Notes: a model not told the origin generated them from the letters alone. A DNA stretch of 7,693 bases from Fidelibacterota bacterium (GCA_003645825.1 QNCQ01000074.1:1-7693); one strand, 5' to 3'; positions 1 through 7,691 are shown, counted from the first letter of the stretch. A program made the numbers and translations.

Positions 1-875
1 ATAATACTGTAGTGGAATTAAAAACAACTTCACTTCACCCTGGAAGAGAGTATTCTTTGGAGATAAAGGGTATAAACGACAATTTTGGAAACTCTCTTTC
101 TGGGGAATGGACTATCAGCTATAATCCTCTTTATACGGATATTTGTCTTGATAATAGTGATGAGGGTTTTAAGACTTATGGAACTTGGTATACTGGCAGT
201 GATGGTTCAGGTTATATCGGAAATGATTATGTTTTTTCTGAACCTGGTTCTGGCGAAAACAGAGCAATGTGGTGGAAAGAAATAAGAGTCGAAGGTTACT
301 ATGACATTTTTGTAAAAATTCCTGAGGTGCCGAAAGTTTTGGCTGATGGAGCTATTTACACAGTTATGCATAATTTCGGGACTGATACAGTTTTCATAAA
401 TCAGGAAAGAGCAAAGGGAACGTGGGTGAACGTGGGCAGGTATTATTATAACTCCGGTAAGGTTGCTGGTATCATGGTTAGTAATAAAATTGCGGAAGGT
501 CTGGTGGTTGCTGATGCTGTGAAGATAGAGAGGGTTTTGACCCCGTTGAGTCTTGGTAAGTCTCCTAAGGAGAAATCGAATATTCCCAGCTTGATAGAAC
601 TTTATGGAAACTATCCTAATCCATTTAATCCATTGACAACTATTGAATTTGAGCTGAGAAAGGAGGGATTTGTCAGTTTGAAAATTTTCAATGTGCTTGG
701 ACAGGAGATTGAAAGCAAGATTAACAGGAAACTTTTACTACCTGGTAAATACTCAGTTGTTTTTGATGGTAAAGGTTTCCCAAGTGGTTTATATTTCTAC
801 AAAATATTTTATTATCCTGTGCGTGGAAAAACCGGGTTGGTCTCTGATTCTGGCAAGATGTTGTTAATTCGATAA
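1..875 (+). CDS. Secreted multidomain protein, 3' part: Ig-like end, golvesin-type domain, T9SS sorting tail
   Basis: This is the C-terminal part of a larger protein. The reading frame is open to the left edge (first whole codon at base 3), and the GTG at 12 lies inside a domain, so it is not a convincing start. Numbering residues from that GTG, residues 1-37 look like the end of a bacterial Ig-like (Big_5/SbsA-type) domain, with the pattern L-x-PG-x-x-Y-x-L followed by a D-x-x-GN turn. Residues about 43-174 match the golvesin C-terminal/xanthan-lyase carbohydrate-binding-like domain: an LDNSDEGF opening, G-x-W, GYIGNDY, YTVMHNFGTDTVFINQ, GTWVNVG and VVADAVKIER. Residues about 196-287 form a canonical type A T9SS sorting domain (NYPNPFNPLTTIEFEL, then SLKIFNVLGQEI, PSGLYFYKI, ending KMLLIR). 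In this family the tail directs export across the outer membrane and attachment to or release from the surface. The catalytic or main domain would lie upstream, so enzyme activity cannot be assigned. The next gene starts 22 bases downstream. Confidence 0.88.
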   Translation, partial: NTVVELKTTSLHPGREYSLEIKGINDNFGNSLSGEWTISYNPLYTDICLDNSDEGFKTYGTWYTGSDGSGYIGNDYVFSEPGSGENRAMWWKEIRVEGYYDIFVKIPEVPKVLADGAIYTVMHNFGTDTVFINQERAKGTWVNVGRYYYNSGKVAGIMVSNKIAEGLVVADAVKIERVLTPLSLGKSPKEKSNIPSLIELYGNYPNPFNPLTTIEFELRKEGFVSLKIFNVLGQEIESKINRKLLLPGKYSVVFDGKGFPSGLYFYKIFYYPVRGKTGLVSDSGKMLLIR

Positions 876-882
876 GCCAGAT

Positions 883-888
883 GGAGGG
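883..888 (+). promoter_or_regulatory. Ribosome binding site deciding the receptor start
   Basis: GGAGGG lies 9 bases before the ATG at 898 and 6 bases before an in-frame TTG at 895. Both starts are reachable, but ATG has normal spacing and is the stronger codon, so 898 is preferred. The choice changes the protein by one residue. Confidence 0.6.
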
Positions 889-897
889 TCTAATTTG

Positions 898-3798
898 ATG
901 AGTTGCAGGAAGTATCTGTTTATTTTAATGTCAATTACTTTAGTAGCAAATTTATTTGGGCAGGTTCCGACGGGCAAAATATCTGGAAGGGTTATTGATA
1001 AAGCTACAGGAAAACCTCTATTGGGTGTTAATATCATAGTGATGGGAACGGGATTTGGAGCAGCAACCGATGAAAATGGGGAGTATTTTATTCTTAATTT
1101 GCCTCCGGGTAAATATGATGTAAGTGCCCAGATGATAGGTTACAGGGCTGTAACTGTGGAAGATGTTCAGGTATTTATGGACAGAACGACAATTTTGAAC
1201 TTCTCTTTGGAAGTTGCTCACGTCGAAATGAGCCCCCTGGTGGTTTTTGGTAAAAGAGAAACTATAATTAAAGACTTGACTTCATCTTCCACCTGTATTG
1301 GAGCGGCGGAAGTTGAATCTGCTCCCGTGGAGGGTTTACGTCAGATAATAGAGCTGAATGCAGGCTTGACGCAAAATCCCAATGGCACTTATTCGATTCG
1401 GGGCGGTCCTGCTTTTGAAGTAAAATTTCAGGTCAATGGTGTTGAACAGATAACCACTAATACAGGTATCCCCGGTTTTAATCTGTTAGGTGATAGGTCA
1501 AACACCAGCTGGAGATTTGATTTAAATCCTATTGGAATAAAACAGATTGAGGTGATCACTGGAGGGTTTAATGCTGAGTATGGGAACGCTCAATCAGGAG
1601 TCGTTAAGGTAGTTACAAAAGAAGGAGGCGAGGAATTTCATGGAGAATTGAGATTGGAGATGCGTCCTCCGGGAAAATATCATTTTGGTCCCTATTTGTA
1701 CGGTAAGAATACAATCGAATGGGAGAAATGGGGAAACTATGAGAATTGGGTAAAATGGAGGGATTCGAACGCGCCGGATATAAATGATGATTCCTTGAGA
1801 ATACTATATGAAAAGTGGGTAACCAATCATAGCCCTGGTGAGGGCAATAAATCAAATGCAGTTGGTGTTTATGACTACAGGAAGCTCGTCTATTATAGAT
1901 GTTTGTTTGGTTTGGGAGGGCCAATAGGGCGAACTAATAAATTGTTCTTTTATCTTTCAGGAGAATACAGGAATAAGCCGACAAGACTTCCGAGTAATGA
2001 AAGAGCTCAAGTGTATCAGTATTTTAATTTGAACCTAACCTACAACTATGATAATGTTAATAAGTTCAGGTTTATGTTGCAGTACCAATCTCGTTTCGGA
2101 TCGGTGTGGTCTGGTTCTGATGATATTAGATGGAGCTCAAGAATTGGGCAGTCTCCGACCAGGAAGTACTATTTGGTGCTGGACCCCCCGTTGGAGGAAA
2201 TAATTACTACTCAGCAGTTTAGCTGGACTCATATGTTTAGCGAGAGGACATACTCCGAATTTGTGGTGTGGCATCAACGGGAAAGAATGATAGAGAGAAA
2301 TACCCCTGTTATTAGGCCAGAAGATCCATGGTTTGTTTCTCCGGGTCCGTGGGATGAAGGTTTTTATAGGGAACCTTGGGCATTTACCACTTTGTCTGCT
2401 CTGGATGCTGTAACGGATGTAACGAATGTTTCTTTTGCTTTTACAAGTCAGCTTACTACAAAACATAAGCTGAAATGGGGGATTAAAGGTCAGTATTGGG
2501 ATACGTTTTATTATGCAGAGTCTGGAGCGAGAATAAATGCTCTTGTTTCCTATTCTGGTTTTGCGGAGTATTATCATGCTTATCCTTACTATTTTGCGGC
2601 TTTCATCCAGGATAAGATTGAGTTTGAAAATATGATTGCAAATATTGGGATGAGATTGGATGGTTTTAATATGGGTATAGAGGCTCCAATAGATCGATTC
2701 AGGCCTTTCTACCCGGGTACAGGAATGGGTGGGGGGACCTTTATTGGTGATGTAGGGAATCCAGAAACAAGGAGAGTGAAAACCCACGTTACGTTGTCGC
2801 CAAGATTCGGTTTATCCTTTCCGATTGGGGATAGAACTGCTTTTAGGCTGCAATATGGGTATTTTTACTCAATGCCTCTTTTTCGTCATGCTTTGTCGAA
2901 AACTACTTGGCAGGGATGGTATATGTATGGCAATCCTGACTTAGGTCCGAATAAAACAATAAGTTACGAAGTGGGTGTTCAGCAAAGTGTAGGTAAACAC
3001 TATCGTTTGGACATTGCTGCCTATTACAATGACAGAGTTTGTCAAACTGTTAGTGTAAGAATTCATTCCTCTACGGGTTCCCAGCAGGTTTCACCTTATG
3101 ACCCTTACTATATTTCATATGAAAATACCGGGTATGGAGCTTCAAAGGGGATAGAATTAAATTTTGAGAAAATATTGTATGCCAATTGGCACTATAAGAT
3201 AAGCTATAATCTATCTCGGACAACAAGAGGAGCTTACGGAGCCATTGATATCTATGAAGATCCTGATGACCCGAGGAGTAAAGTTACAAGGCGGAGTGCT
3301 AATGACTATATAACAAGTGAAGATAGAACTCATTCGTTTAAGGCTCTTTTTTCCTACCATTTACCGGACAGGTGGTTTGAAAAATTGCTTGGGAATAGAC
3401 AGAATACGATTAAAGATGTCGCATTGAGTGTTATTTATACAGCCCGAAGTGGTACTCCATTTACCTATATCACGAGCTATGACGAATTTGTAGATGTGAC
3501 TAATAATAGGCGATATCCTTTGGAGACCAGTACAGATTTTAATCTTACGGCAAACGTGGCGATTTTCGATAAGAAATTGTATTGTTCTTTGCGGGTGATG
3601 AATCTTTTTAACAATAAGTGGTTGACCCCAATAGATAGTAGAGATGAGTTGAGGAATTGGGTAGAGATGGGAATATCAAGAGATACTAGGCCTCAAACCG
3701 GTGATGATCCGCAAATGAATATTTATAAGTATAAATATTTTCTGACTTATAGAAATGTGCCAAGGGAAATATACTTTTCTGTAGGGTATAAATTTTAG
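898..3798 (+). CDS. TonB-dependent outer-membrane receptor with carboxypeptidase-regulatory-like N-terminal domain
   Basis: This 966-residue outer-membrane receptor belongs to the family that imports large or scarce ligands using TonB/ExbBD energy. Residues 1-22 form a signal peptide (basic MSCRKY, then a hydrophobic stretch ending LFGQ) without a lipobox. Residues about 26-107 are a CarboxypepD_reg-like beta-sandwich (GKISGRVIDKATGKPLLGVN, TDENGEYFILNLPPGKYDV, MIGYRAVTV). Residues about 114-243 are the plug, with PLVVFGKRE, the YSIRGG and FQVNGVEQ elements, and IEVITGGFNAEYGNAQSGVV. A Trp-rich stretch (about 275-307) follows the first barrel strand. The rest is a barrel with family hallmarks: NPDLGPNKTISYEVG from 679, YENTGYGASKGIE, and NLFNNKW at 902-908. 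It ends in Phe (VGYKF), as expected for a Bam-recognised last strand. No clear Ton box is visible. The combination is typical of FCB receptors; the substrate cannot be inferred. Its stop is 14 bases before the next gene, which suggests co-transcription. Confidence 0.95.
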   Translation: MSCRKYLFILMSITLVANLFGQVPTGKISGRVIDKATGKPLLGVNIIVMGTGFGAATDENGEYFILNLPPGKYDVSAQMIGYRAVTVEDVQVFMDRTTILNFSLEVAHVEMSPLVVFGKRETIIKDLTSSSTCIGAAEVESAPVEGLRQIIELNAGLTQNPNGTYSIRGGPAFEVKFQVNGVEQITTNTGIPGFNLLGDRSNTSWRFDLNPIGIKQIEVITGGFNAEYGNAQSGVVKVVTKEGGEEFHGELRLEMRPPGKYHFGPYLYGKNTIEWEKWGNYENWVKWRDSNAPDINDDSLRILYEKWVTNHSPGEGNKSNAVGVYDYRKLVYYRCLFGLGGPIGRTNKLFFYLSGEYRNKPTRLPSNERAQVYQYFNLNLTYNYDNVNKFRFMLQYQSRFGSVWSGSDDIRWSSRIGQSPTRKYYLVLDPPLEEIITTQQFSWTHMFSERTYSEFVVWHQRERMIERNTPVIRPEDPWFVSPGPWDEGFYREPWAFTTLSALDAVTDVTNVSFAFTSQLTTKHKLKWGIKGQYWDTFYYAESGARINALVSYSGFAEYYHAYPYYFAAFIQDKIEFENMIANIGMRLDGFNMGIEAPIDRFRPFYPGTGMGGGTFIGDVGNPETRRVKTHVTLSPRFGLSFPIGDRTAFRLQYGYFYSMPLFRHALSKTTWQGWYMYGNPDLGPNKTISYEVGVQQSVGKHYRLDIAAYYNDRVCQTVSVRIHSSTGSQQVSPYDPYYISYENTGYGASKGIELNFEKILYANWHYKISYNLSRTTRGAYGAIDIYEDPDDPRSKVTRRSANDYITSEDRTHSFKALFSYHLPDRWFEKLLGNRQNTIKDVALSVIYTARSGTPFTYITSYDEFVDVTNNRRYPLETSTDFNLTANVAIFDKKLYCSLRVMNLFNNKWLTPIDSRDELRNWVEMGISRDTRPQTGDDPQMNIYKYKYFLTYRNVPREIYFSVGYKF

Positions 3799-3812
3799 TA
3801 GAGGGAAGTGGT

Positions 3813-5909
3813 ATGAATAAAAGAGGAAAAATTATATTTCTGGGTGTAGCCTTTGTTATTGCTTTTATGGAGTATTCAGCTTTAGCTCGGGCTTCTACAT
3901 CTGCCATTTCTCTGAAAAGAGGGATGTTGTGGGAAACGATTAATATAGCAAAGATTGGGCCGGTTTTTCAGTCGTGGAGAAGGTTGGGTTATGGAATGGA
4001 TTGGCCCGGTTTTGATCCCGAGTTTGTTCAACAGGATGTAGGTGGAGCTAATACGCATCATATGGGTGGGGGGTTCTGGATTGGGGCTATACGTCCTTCT
4101 GTGGATAGTGTTTGGGCTGTGGAAGACTGGGCTATGTTTGCAACTTCAGTTGGACTTTCTGAAACTGATAGCTATTATTTACTGAAGAGACATCGGATGA
4201 GGTGGGAAAATGGTGAAAATTATTGGTTGCAGACGGATCCGAATGAAGCAGAAGAAGTTATTGATACAGAATGGGAGTTTAACCCCAGGAACAACCAGCC
4301 TTTTAAGAGAATATTACCGGTCAGGGTAAAGAGGACTGTGAGAGCGTGGAGTGGTTCTTCAAAGGACGAGAATTACATTATCATTGAATATGTAATAACC
4401 AATATTTCCAGAGAATCCCACATTTTTAATAAGGAGATAGCAAATCCTGAGATTTATCGGGTATTGTCGCAAGATTCTGTCCTTGCGGACTTGTATATTT
4501 TATTTACTTACGCATTTTCCATAAACCATAGGGGTTGGACTATGTTGTTCCCTCAGTACGGTTCAGGGGCGATGAATAATAGGTTTTTATACGATGCAAA
4601 AGAAAGAATGTTGTTTGGGTGGGCCGATGACTTTGTTTTAAATGAAGGTAATGAGAAGTTTGATCCTTATTTTTATTCTGCCGGTGGTCCGCAGGGTGGC
4701 AAAGAGTGGTTAGCTCCTGCATATTGTGGGATTAAGTTTCTGCATATATCTAAGAATAAGTACAACATTGAAAATCATGTGAATCAGGTTGGATGGTCAG
4801 TTAGCGATCCCCCGTCATCGTATCCTTTTACAGGATTAACAACGACACGGCAGCGTTATGAGGCGATGAAGGACCTTTCTAAAACTTATCAACCGATACT
4901 GTTTCCTCAGGGGCTGAGCGATGATAGGTGGGGGAGGTCAAGGTTATGGTCTATGGTGTCTCTTGGGCCATGGGATTTATATCCGGGTGATTCTATAAAA
5001 ATCGTAATGGCGGAACTTATTGCGAGCGCTGATTACAAGAAGGCCTTTGATCCTGCTACTACAGAGCAGGAATTGGCGAGGGAGGGATTGTTAAATTTAT
5101 ATGCAACTGCCAGGAGGGCTCAGTTTAACTACGATCATAATTACAATGTACCAGACCCACCTGCCTCTCCGACAAGCTTTCAAGTAAAGAGATTGAAAGG
5201 TAATACTGTTGGTAATGTTATTCAGTGGAGTGATGAGGCTGAGACAATCCCCGATATGGATTACGTGGGTGAAGAGAAATATGATCTGGTGGGATATCGG
5301 ATTTACAGATCTGATTATTTGCCTATAGGTCCTTGGGTTTGTATTGCTGATGTCGAAAAAAGAGACCCGAAATTTTATGATAGTTTAAAACGCCAGTATA
5401 CGTATGTTGACACTCTGGTGAATGTAGGGTTTGGTTATTACTATGCGATAACAGGTTATGATACCGGTCATAGTGTGTGGCCCCCTGATCCTTCTGTGAT
5501 ATTCCCTGAAACCGGGAGTAATAGGGTGCCGCCCATGGAAAGTTCCTTATGGCCGAATCATATGACGAGCCCCATTATTGCTTCTTTTTCATCGGTTGAT
5601 ACCACCTTGGATAAAATAGTTGTGGTACCAAATCCTTTTATTATGAGGTCTGGATACATAATGCCGGGAGCTCAGGATGTGATTTCCTTTGTCAATATCC
5701 CTAGTCCTTGTACCATAAGAATTTATACATTGCGTGGTGACCTTGTTAAGACAATAGAGCACACTGATGATACAGGGATTGCCCAGTGGGATCAGATTAG
5801 TGATTTCGGTCAGTATGCTGAGAGTGGTTTTTACATATATCATATCACTTCTTATGCTCCAGAGACTAGGGGAAAGACAAAGGTAGGGAAGTTTTGTATT
5901 ATCAGGTAA
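3813..5909 (+). CDS. Secreted protein of unknown function with fibronectin-III-like domain and T9SS-like C-terminal tail
   Basis: I do not recognise a characterised family for this 698-residue protein. The ATG follows a GAGGGA site at 3801-3806 and opens a signal peptide (MNKRGK, hydrophobic core, probable cleavage after ALARA at 27). There is no lipobox cysteine, so it is not a lipoprotein. Residues about 28-445 are rich in aromatics and glycine, with YIIIEYVITNIS near 188-199 resembling a beta-sandwich strand and a PGDSIKIVMAELI segment at 391-403. Residues about 450-552 look fibronectin-III-like: PPASPTSFQVKR, VIQWSDEAE, DLVGYRIYRSD, YTYVDT and YYYAITGYDTG. Residues about 598-698 form a sorting-tail-like domain (KIVVVPNPF, CTIRIYTLRGDLVKTIEH, AQWD, ESGFYIYHITS, ending VGKFCIIR). 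It therefore probably leaves the cell or sits on its surface. Its place directly after the receptor and before a PorV/PorQ relative suggests shared work with both, which is inference. Confidence 0.85.
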   Translation: MNKRGKIIFLGVAFVIAFMEYSALARASTSAISLKRGMLWETINIAKIGPVFQSWRRLGYGMDWPGFDPEFVQQDVGGANTHHMGGGFWIGAIRPSVDSVWAVEDWAMFATSVGLSETDSYYLLKRHRMRWENGENYWLQTDPNEAEEVIDTEWEFNPRNNQPFKRILPVRVKRTVRAWSGSSKDENYIIIEYVITNISRESHIFNKEIANPEIYRVLSQDSVLADLYILFTYAFSINHRGWTMLFPQYGSGAMNNRFLYDAKERMLFGWADDFVLNEGNEKFDPYFYSAGGPQGGKEWLAPAYCGIKFLHISKNKYNIENHVNQVGWSVSDPPSSYPFTGLTTTRQRYEAMKDLSKTYQPILFPQGLSDDRWGRSRLWSMVSLGPWDLYPGDSIKIVMAELIASADYKKAFDPATTEQELAREGLLNLYATARRAQFNYDHNYNVPDPPASPTSFQVKRLKGNTVGNVIQWSDEAETIPDMDYVGEEKYDLVGYRIYRSDYLPIGPWVCIADVEKRDPKFYDSLKRQYTYVDTLVNVGFGYYYAITGYDTGHSVWPPDPSVIFPETGSNRVPPMESSLWPNHMTSPIIASFSSVDTTLDKIVVVPNPFIMRSGYIMPGAQDVISFVNIPSPCTIRIYTLRGDLVKTIEHTDDTGIAQWDQISDFGQYAESGFYIYHITSYAPETRGKTKVGKFCIIR

Positions 5910-5956
5910 AGGGATGGTGTTCACGCACAGGGTAAGAGTTTGAAGGAAGTAAAAAA

Positions 5957-6910
5957 ATGAGAAAAATAACCACCGTGGTCATGTTTTTGATTTTGATTTC
6001 GATGGAGGCTTTCCCGAGGTTTAGGAAAGTTGGTACAACAGGGTATGTATTTCTTGAAATACCAGTAACAGCGAGAATGTCCTCTATGGGGGAAGTATCT
6101 GCTGGTGTTTTTCCATGTGGAGCCGGCTCTATTTTTACCAATCCATCTCTTGTTTCTCTTATTCCTACCCGTTACAGTGTCCATTCTACTTTTGGTGATT
6201 ATATCGCCGATATTGGTCATAAAGCTTTCTCTTGTGTGATTAATACTGCAAGCAGTGGTGCCTTTGGTATTAGCTTGAACGTTTTAGAGATGGGGGATAT
6301 GCTTGAAACAGTCAATGCTGACCCTTTAAATCCTGGTTCAAGTTACATTGTCAAAGGGACCTTCAGTGCGGATGCATTCTCTGCCGGGCTAACATACTCT
6401 CGGAAGCTTACAAATTGGTTTGCTTATGGATTAACGATAAAGTTTGTGAGGGAGAGAATTGCCTCGTTTGAGTCAAGGAATATGTTGATGGATGTGGGAA
6501 TGATCTATCTGTCAAGAAATGAGCGGTTCCGCATTGGGGGATATATGCAAAATTTTGGTGTCGACACTAAATATATCGGCGACAGTTTTAAAATGCCAAT
6601 GATTTTCAGACTTGGTGTATCCGGTGAATTGTTGGGGAAAATTAACACTCCTTCCAGATTGACGGTTGCAGTTGACGCTATTCATCCAAGTGACTATTCT
6701 GAAAGGCTTAATGTGGGTTTAGAATATTGTTTTAAGAGTAGACTGTTCCTGCGTGGAGGGTACAAGTTTAACTACGATGAAGAGGGATGGACAGCAGGTT
6801 TTGGTACCCTGCTGAGTTCTAAGAGTGGTTTGGTGAATGTCGATGTTTCATATGCATGTTTTGGAAGATTAGGGAATGTCACTCGAGTAAGTGTAAACAT
6901 AGGGTTTTAG
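5957..6910 (+). CDS. PorV/PorQ-family outer-membrane beta-barrel protein
   Basis: This 317-residue protein resembles the PorV/PorQ family, whose Bacteroidota members serve type IX secretion (PorV shuttles cargo tails to the attachment machinery) and which has many uncharacterised paralogues in FCB genomes. The ATG follows AAGGAAG (5943-5949) with a 7-base spacer and opens a signal peptide (MRKITTVVMFLILISMEAFP). The family start is visible at 26-50: GTTGYVFLEIPVTARMSSMG, corresponding to the usual G-x-x-x-x-FL-x-I-x-x-x-AR-x-x-x-MG. An NPSLV at 62-66 stands in for the usual NPAGL. The C-terminal half fits too: VAVDAIHPSDYSERLNVGLE, LFLRGGYKFNYDEEGWTAGFG, then a last strand ending NIGF with terminal Phe. 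The acidic residues usually seen just before NPAGL are replaced by PCGAGSIFT. Neighbouring genes encode two proteins with T9SS-like tails, consistent with a secretion role, but a transport (FadL-like) role is not excluded. Confidence 0.8.
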   Translation: MRKITTVVMFLILISMEAFPRFRKVGTTGYVFLEIPVTARMSSMGEVSAGVFPCGAGSIFTNPSLVSLIPTRYSVHSTFGDYIADIGHKAFSCVINTASSGAFGISLNVLEMGDMLETVNADPLNPGSSYIVKGTFSADAFSAGLTYSRKLTNWFAYGLTIKFVRERIASFESRNMLMDVGMIYLSRNERFRIGGYMQNFGVDTKYIGDSFKMPMIFRLGVSGELLGKINTPSRLTVAVDAIHPSDYSERLNVGLEYCFKSRLFLRGGYKFNYDEEGWTAGFGTLLSSKSGLVNVDVSYACFGRLGNVTRVSVNIGF

Positions 6911-6934
6911 CAATTTTTGAATTCGAATAAAATC

Positions 6935-6941
6935 GGGTGAT
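6935..6941 (+). promoter_or_regulatory. Atypical ribosome binding site, GGGTGAT
   Basis: The usual GGAGG core is missing before the ATG at 6945. GGTGAT matches the downstream half of the full Shine-Dalgarno consensus (AAGGAGGTGAT), and the GG pair sits 7 bases before ATG, a normal aligned distance. It supports this start and could mean weaker translation than for the genes upstream. Confidence 0.45.
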
Positions 6942-6944
6942 AAT

Positions 6945-7691
6945 ATGGGGGTTAAACCGATTTTTCTGATATCGCTTTTTGTTATAACCCTCTATGACAC
7001 TGATTTAGCAAGTGTAAAGTGTAGAAACCTGGAGTCAGTAAGTTTTCAGGTGGGGAGTATTAAGGGTGTTGAACTAAAAAGTGGAGAAGGGCTGAAATCG
7101 ATATCAGGAGTAGGACTGGGTGTTTTTCTTCGGTACAAACTTGGTGGAGAGTACAAAGTTAGTTTTTTGTATGACTATTCTGATTTAGGAGTTAGACAGG
7201 AAGATGCGCTAAGTAAGTGGGGGTGGGGTTTCTGGGACAAGTTCTACGGGAAATATGTGGATGACCTGTTAACACAGGATAGTGTTTATGCTGCTGAATT
7301 TAGTCCTGTTCAAAGATTATATATTAATTCCGTCTATTTAATGTTGGAAAGGGAATTTAAAACAGGTTTGAGATTTAACCTCTTTTTGAGGATGGGATGT
7401 GGGATACATGTATTTCAAAGAAGCTTGGTGTTAAAGGAGCATTGGTTCAAACATTATCCACAGATAGATTATACTTTTGATTTCACTTTTCGCAATCATG
7501 CTGAACCTAAGAAAGGAATAGTGGGCGGATTTAGTATAGGTAGCGGCATTCAGACTTATATTCTTGATCCGCTTTCGTTGGAAATCGGAATAGATTGGAG
7601 CAGGATAGTCCCACAAGCCGGAAGGAACTTCAGAGGATTCCCGATGAGAGCATTTTGCAAATTTTTTATGGTGTTATCTTTTTACTATTAA
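6945..7691 (+). CDS. Probable outer-membrane beta-barrel protein of unknown function
   Basis: This is a complete 248-residue protein that I do not recognise. It opens with a hydrophobic N-terminus (MGVKPIFLISLFVITLY) that reads as a signal peptide, with cleavage probably near LAS at 21-23. The C26 nearby lacks a proper lipobox. The rest alternates polar and hydrophobic residues as in membrane beta-strands: GVGLGVFLRYKLGGEYKVSF (55-74), LYINSVYLMLEREF (125-138), LRFNLFLRMGCGIHVF (142-157), GIVGGFSIGSGIQTYIL (191-207), LSLEIGIDWSRI (210-221) and a last strand ending FMVLSFYY. About eight or more strands are plausible, and the terminal aromatic residues fit a barrel closing signal. Aromatic-rich stretches at 92-104 (WGWGFWDKFYGKY) and 167-183 could be extracellular loops. 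It lies 34 bases after the PorV/PorQ-family gene and shares the operon's direction. A transport channel, an assembly partner or a surface component are all possible; nothing decides between them. Confidence 0.7.
   Translation: MGVKPIFLISLFVITLYDTDLASVKCRNLESVSFQVGSIKGVELKSGEGLKSISGVGLGVFLRYKLGGEYKVSFLYDYSDLGVRQEDALSKWGWGFWDKFYGKYVDDLLTQDSVYAAEFSPVQRLYINSVYLMLEREFKTGLRFNLFLRMGCGIHVFQRSLVLKEHWFKHYPQIDYTFDFTFRNHAEPKKGIVGGFSIGSGIQTYILDPLSLEIGIDWSRIVPQAGRNFRGFPMRAFCKFFMVLSFYY

Noticed and set aside
12..875. GTG at 12 as the true start of the first gene
   Set aside because: The frame is open to the window edge, there is no ribosome binding site in the 11 bases upstream, no signal peptide follows, and residues 1-37 look like the second half of an Ig-like domain.
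2137..2787. Long open frame of 216 codons on the minus strand
   Set aside because: It lies wholly inside the receptor gene, whose protein matches a known family along its length; the antisense translation has no recognisable domain.
2725..4073. Identical 12-mer ATGGGTGGGGGG at 2725-2736 and 4062-4073, each with a run of six G
   Set aside because: Both encode Met-Gly-Gly-Gly in frame. Six G is short for phase variation, and two copies in a G-rich coding strand can arise by chance.
6913..6933. Inverted repeat ATTTT...AAAAT between the fourth and fifth genes
   Set aside because: Only five A/T pairs with mismatches inside and no following T-run; too weak for a terminator or operator call.
6917..6944. 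Promoter-like TTGAAT, 16-base spacer, GATAAT before the last gene
   Set aside because: The -10-like hexamer abuts the ATG, so transcription would start inside the coding region. GATAAT also overlaps the ribosome binding site, and FCB promoters often differ from this consensus.
6945..7022. Lipoprotein signal around Cys26 in the last gene
   Set aside because: The residues before the cysteine (SVK) do not fit a lipobox, with Lys at -1.
7219..7250. Four G-runs suggesting a G-quadruplex
   Set aside because: The last loop is 11 bases and the tract is explained by Trp/Gly codons (WGWGFW); weak evidence for a regulatory structure.
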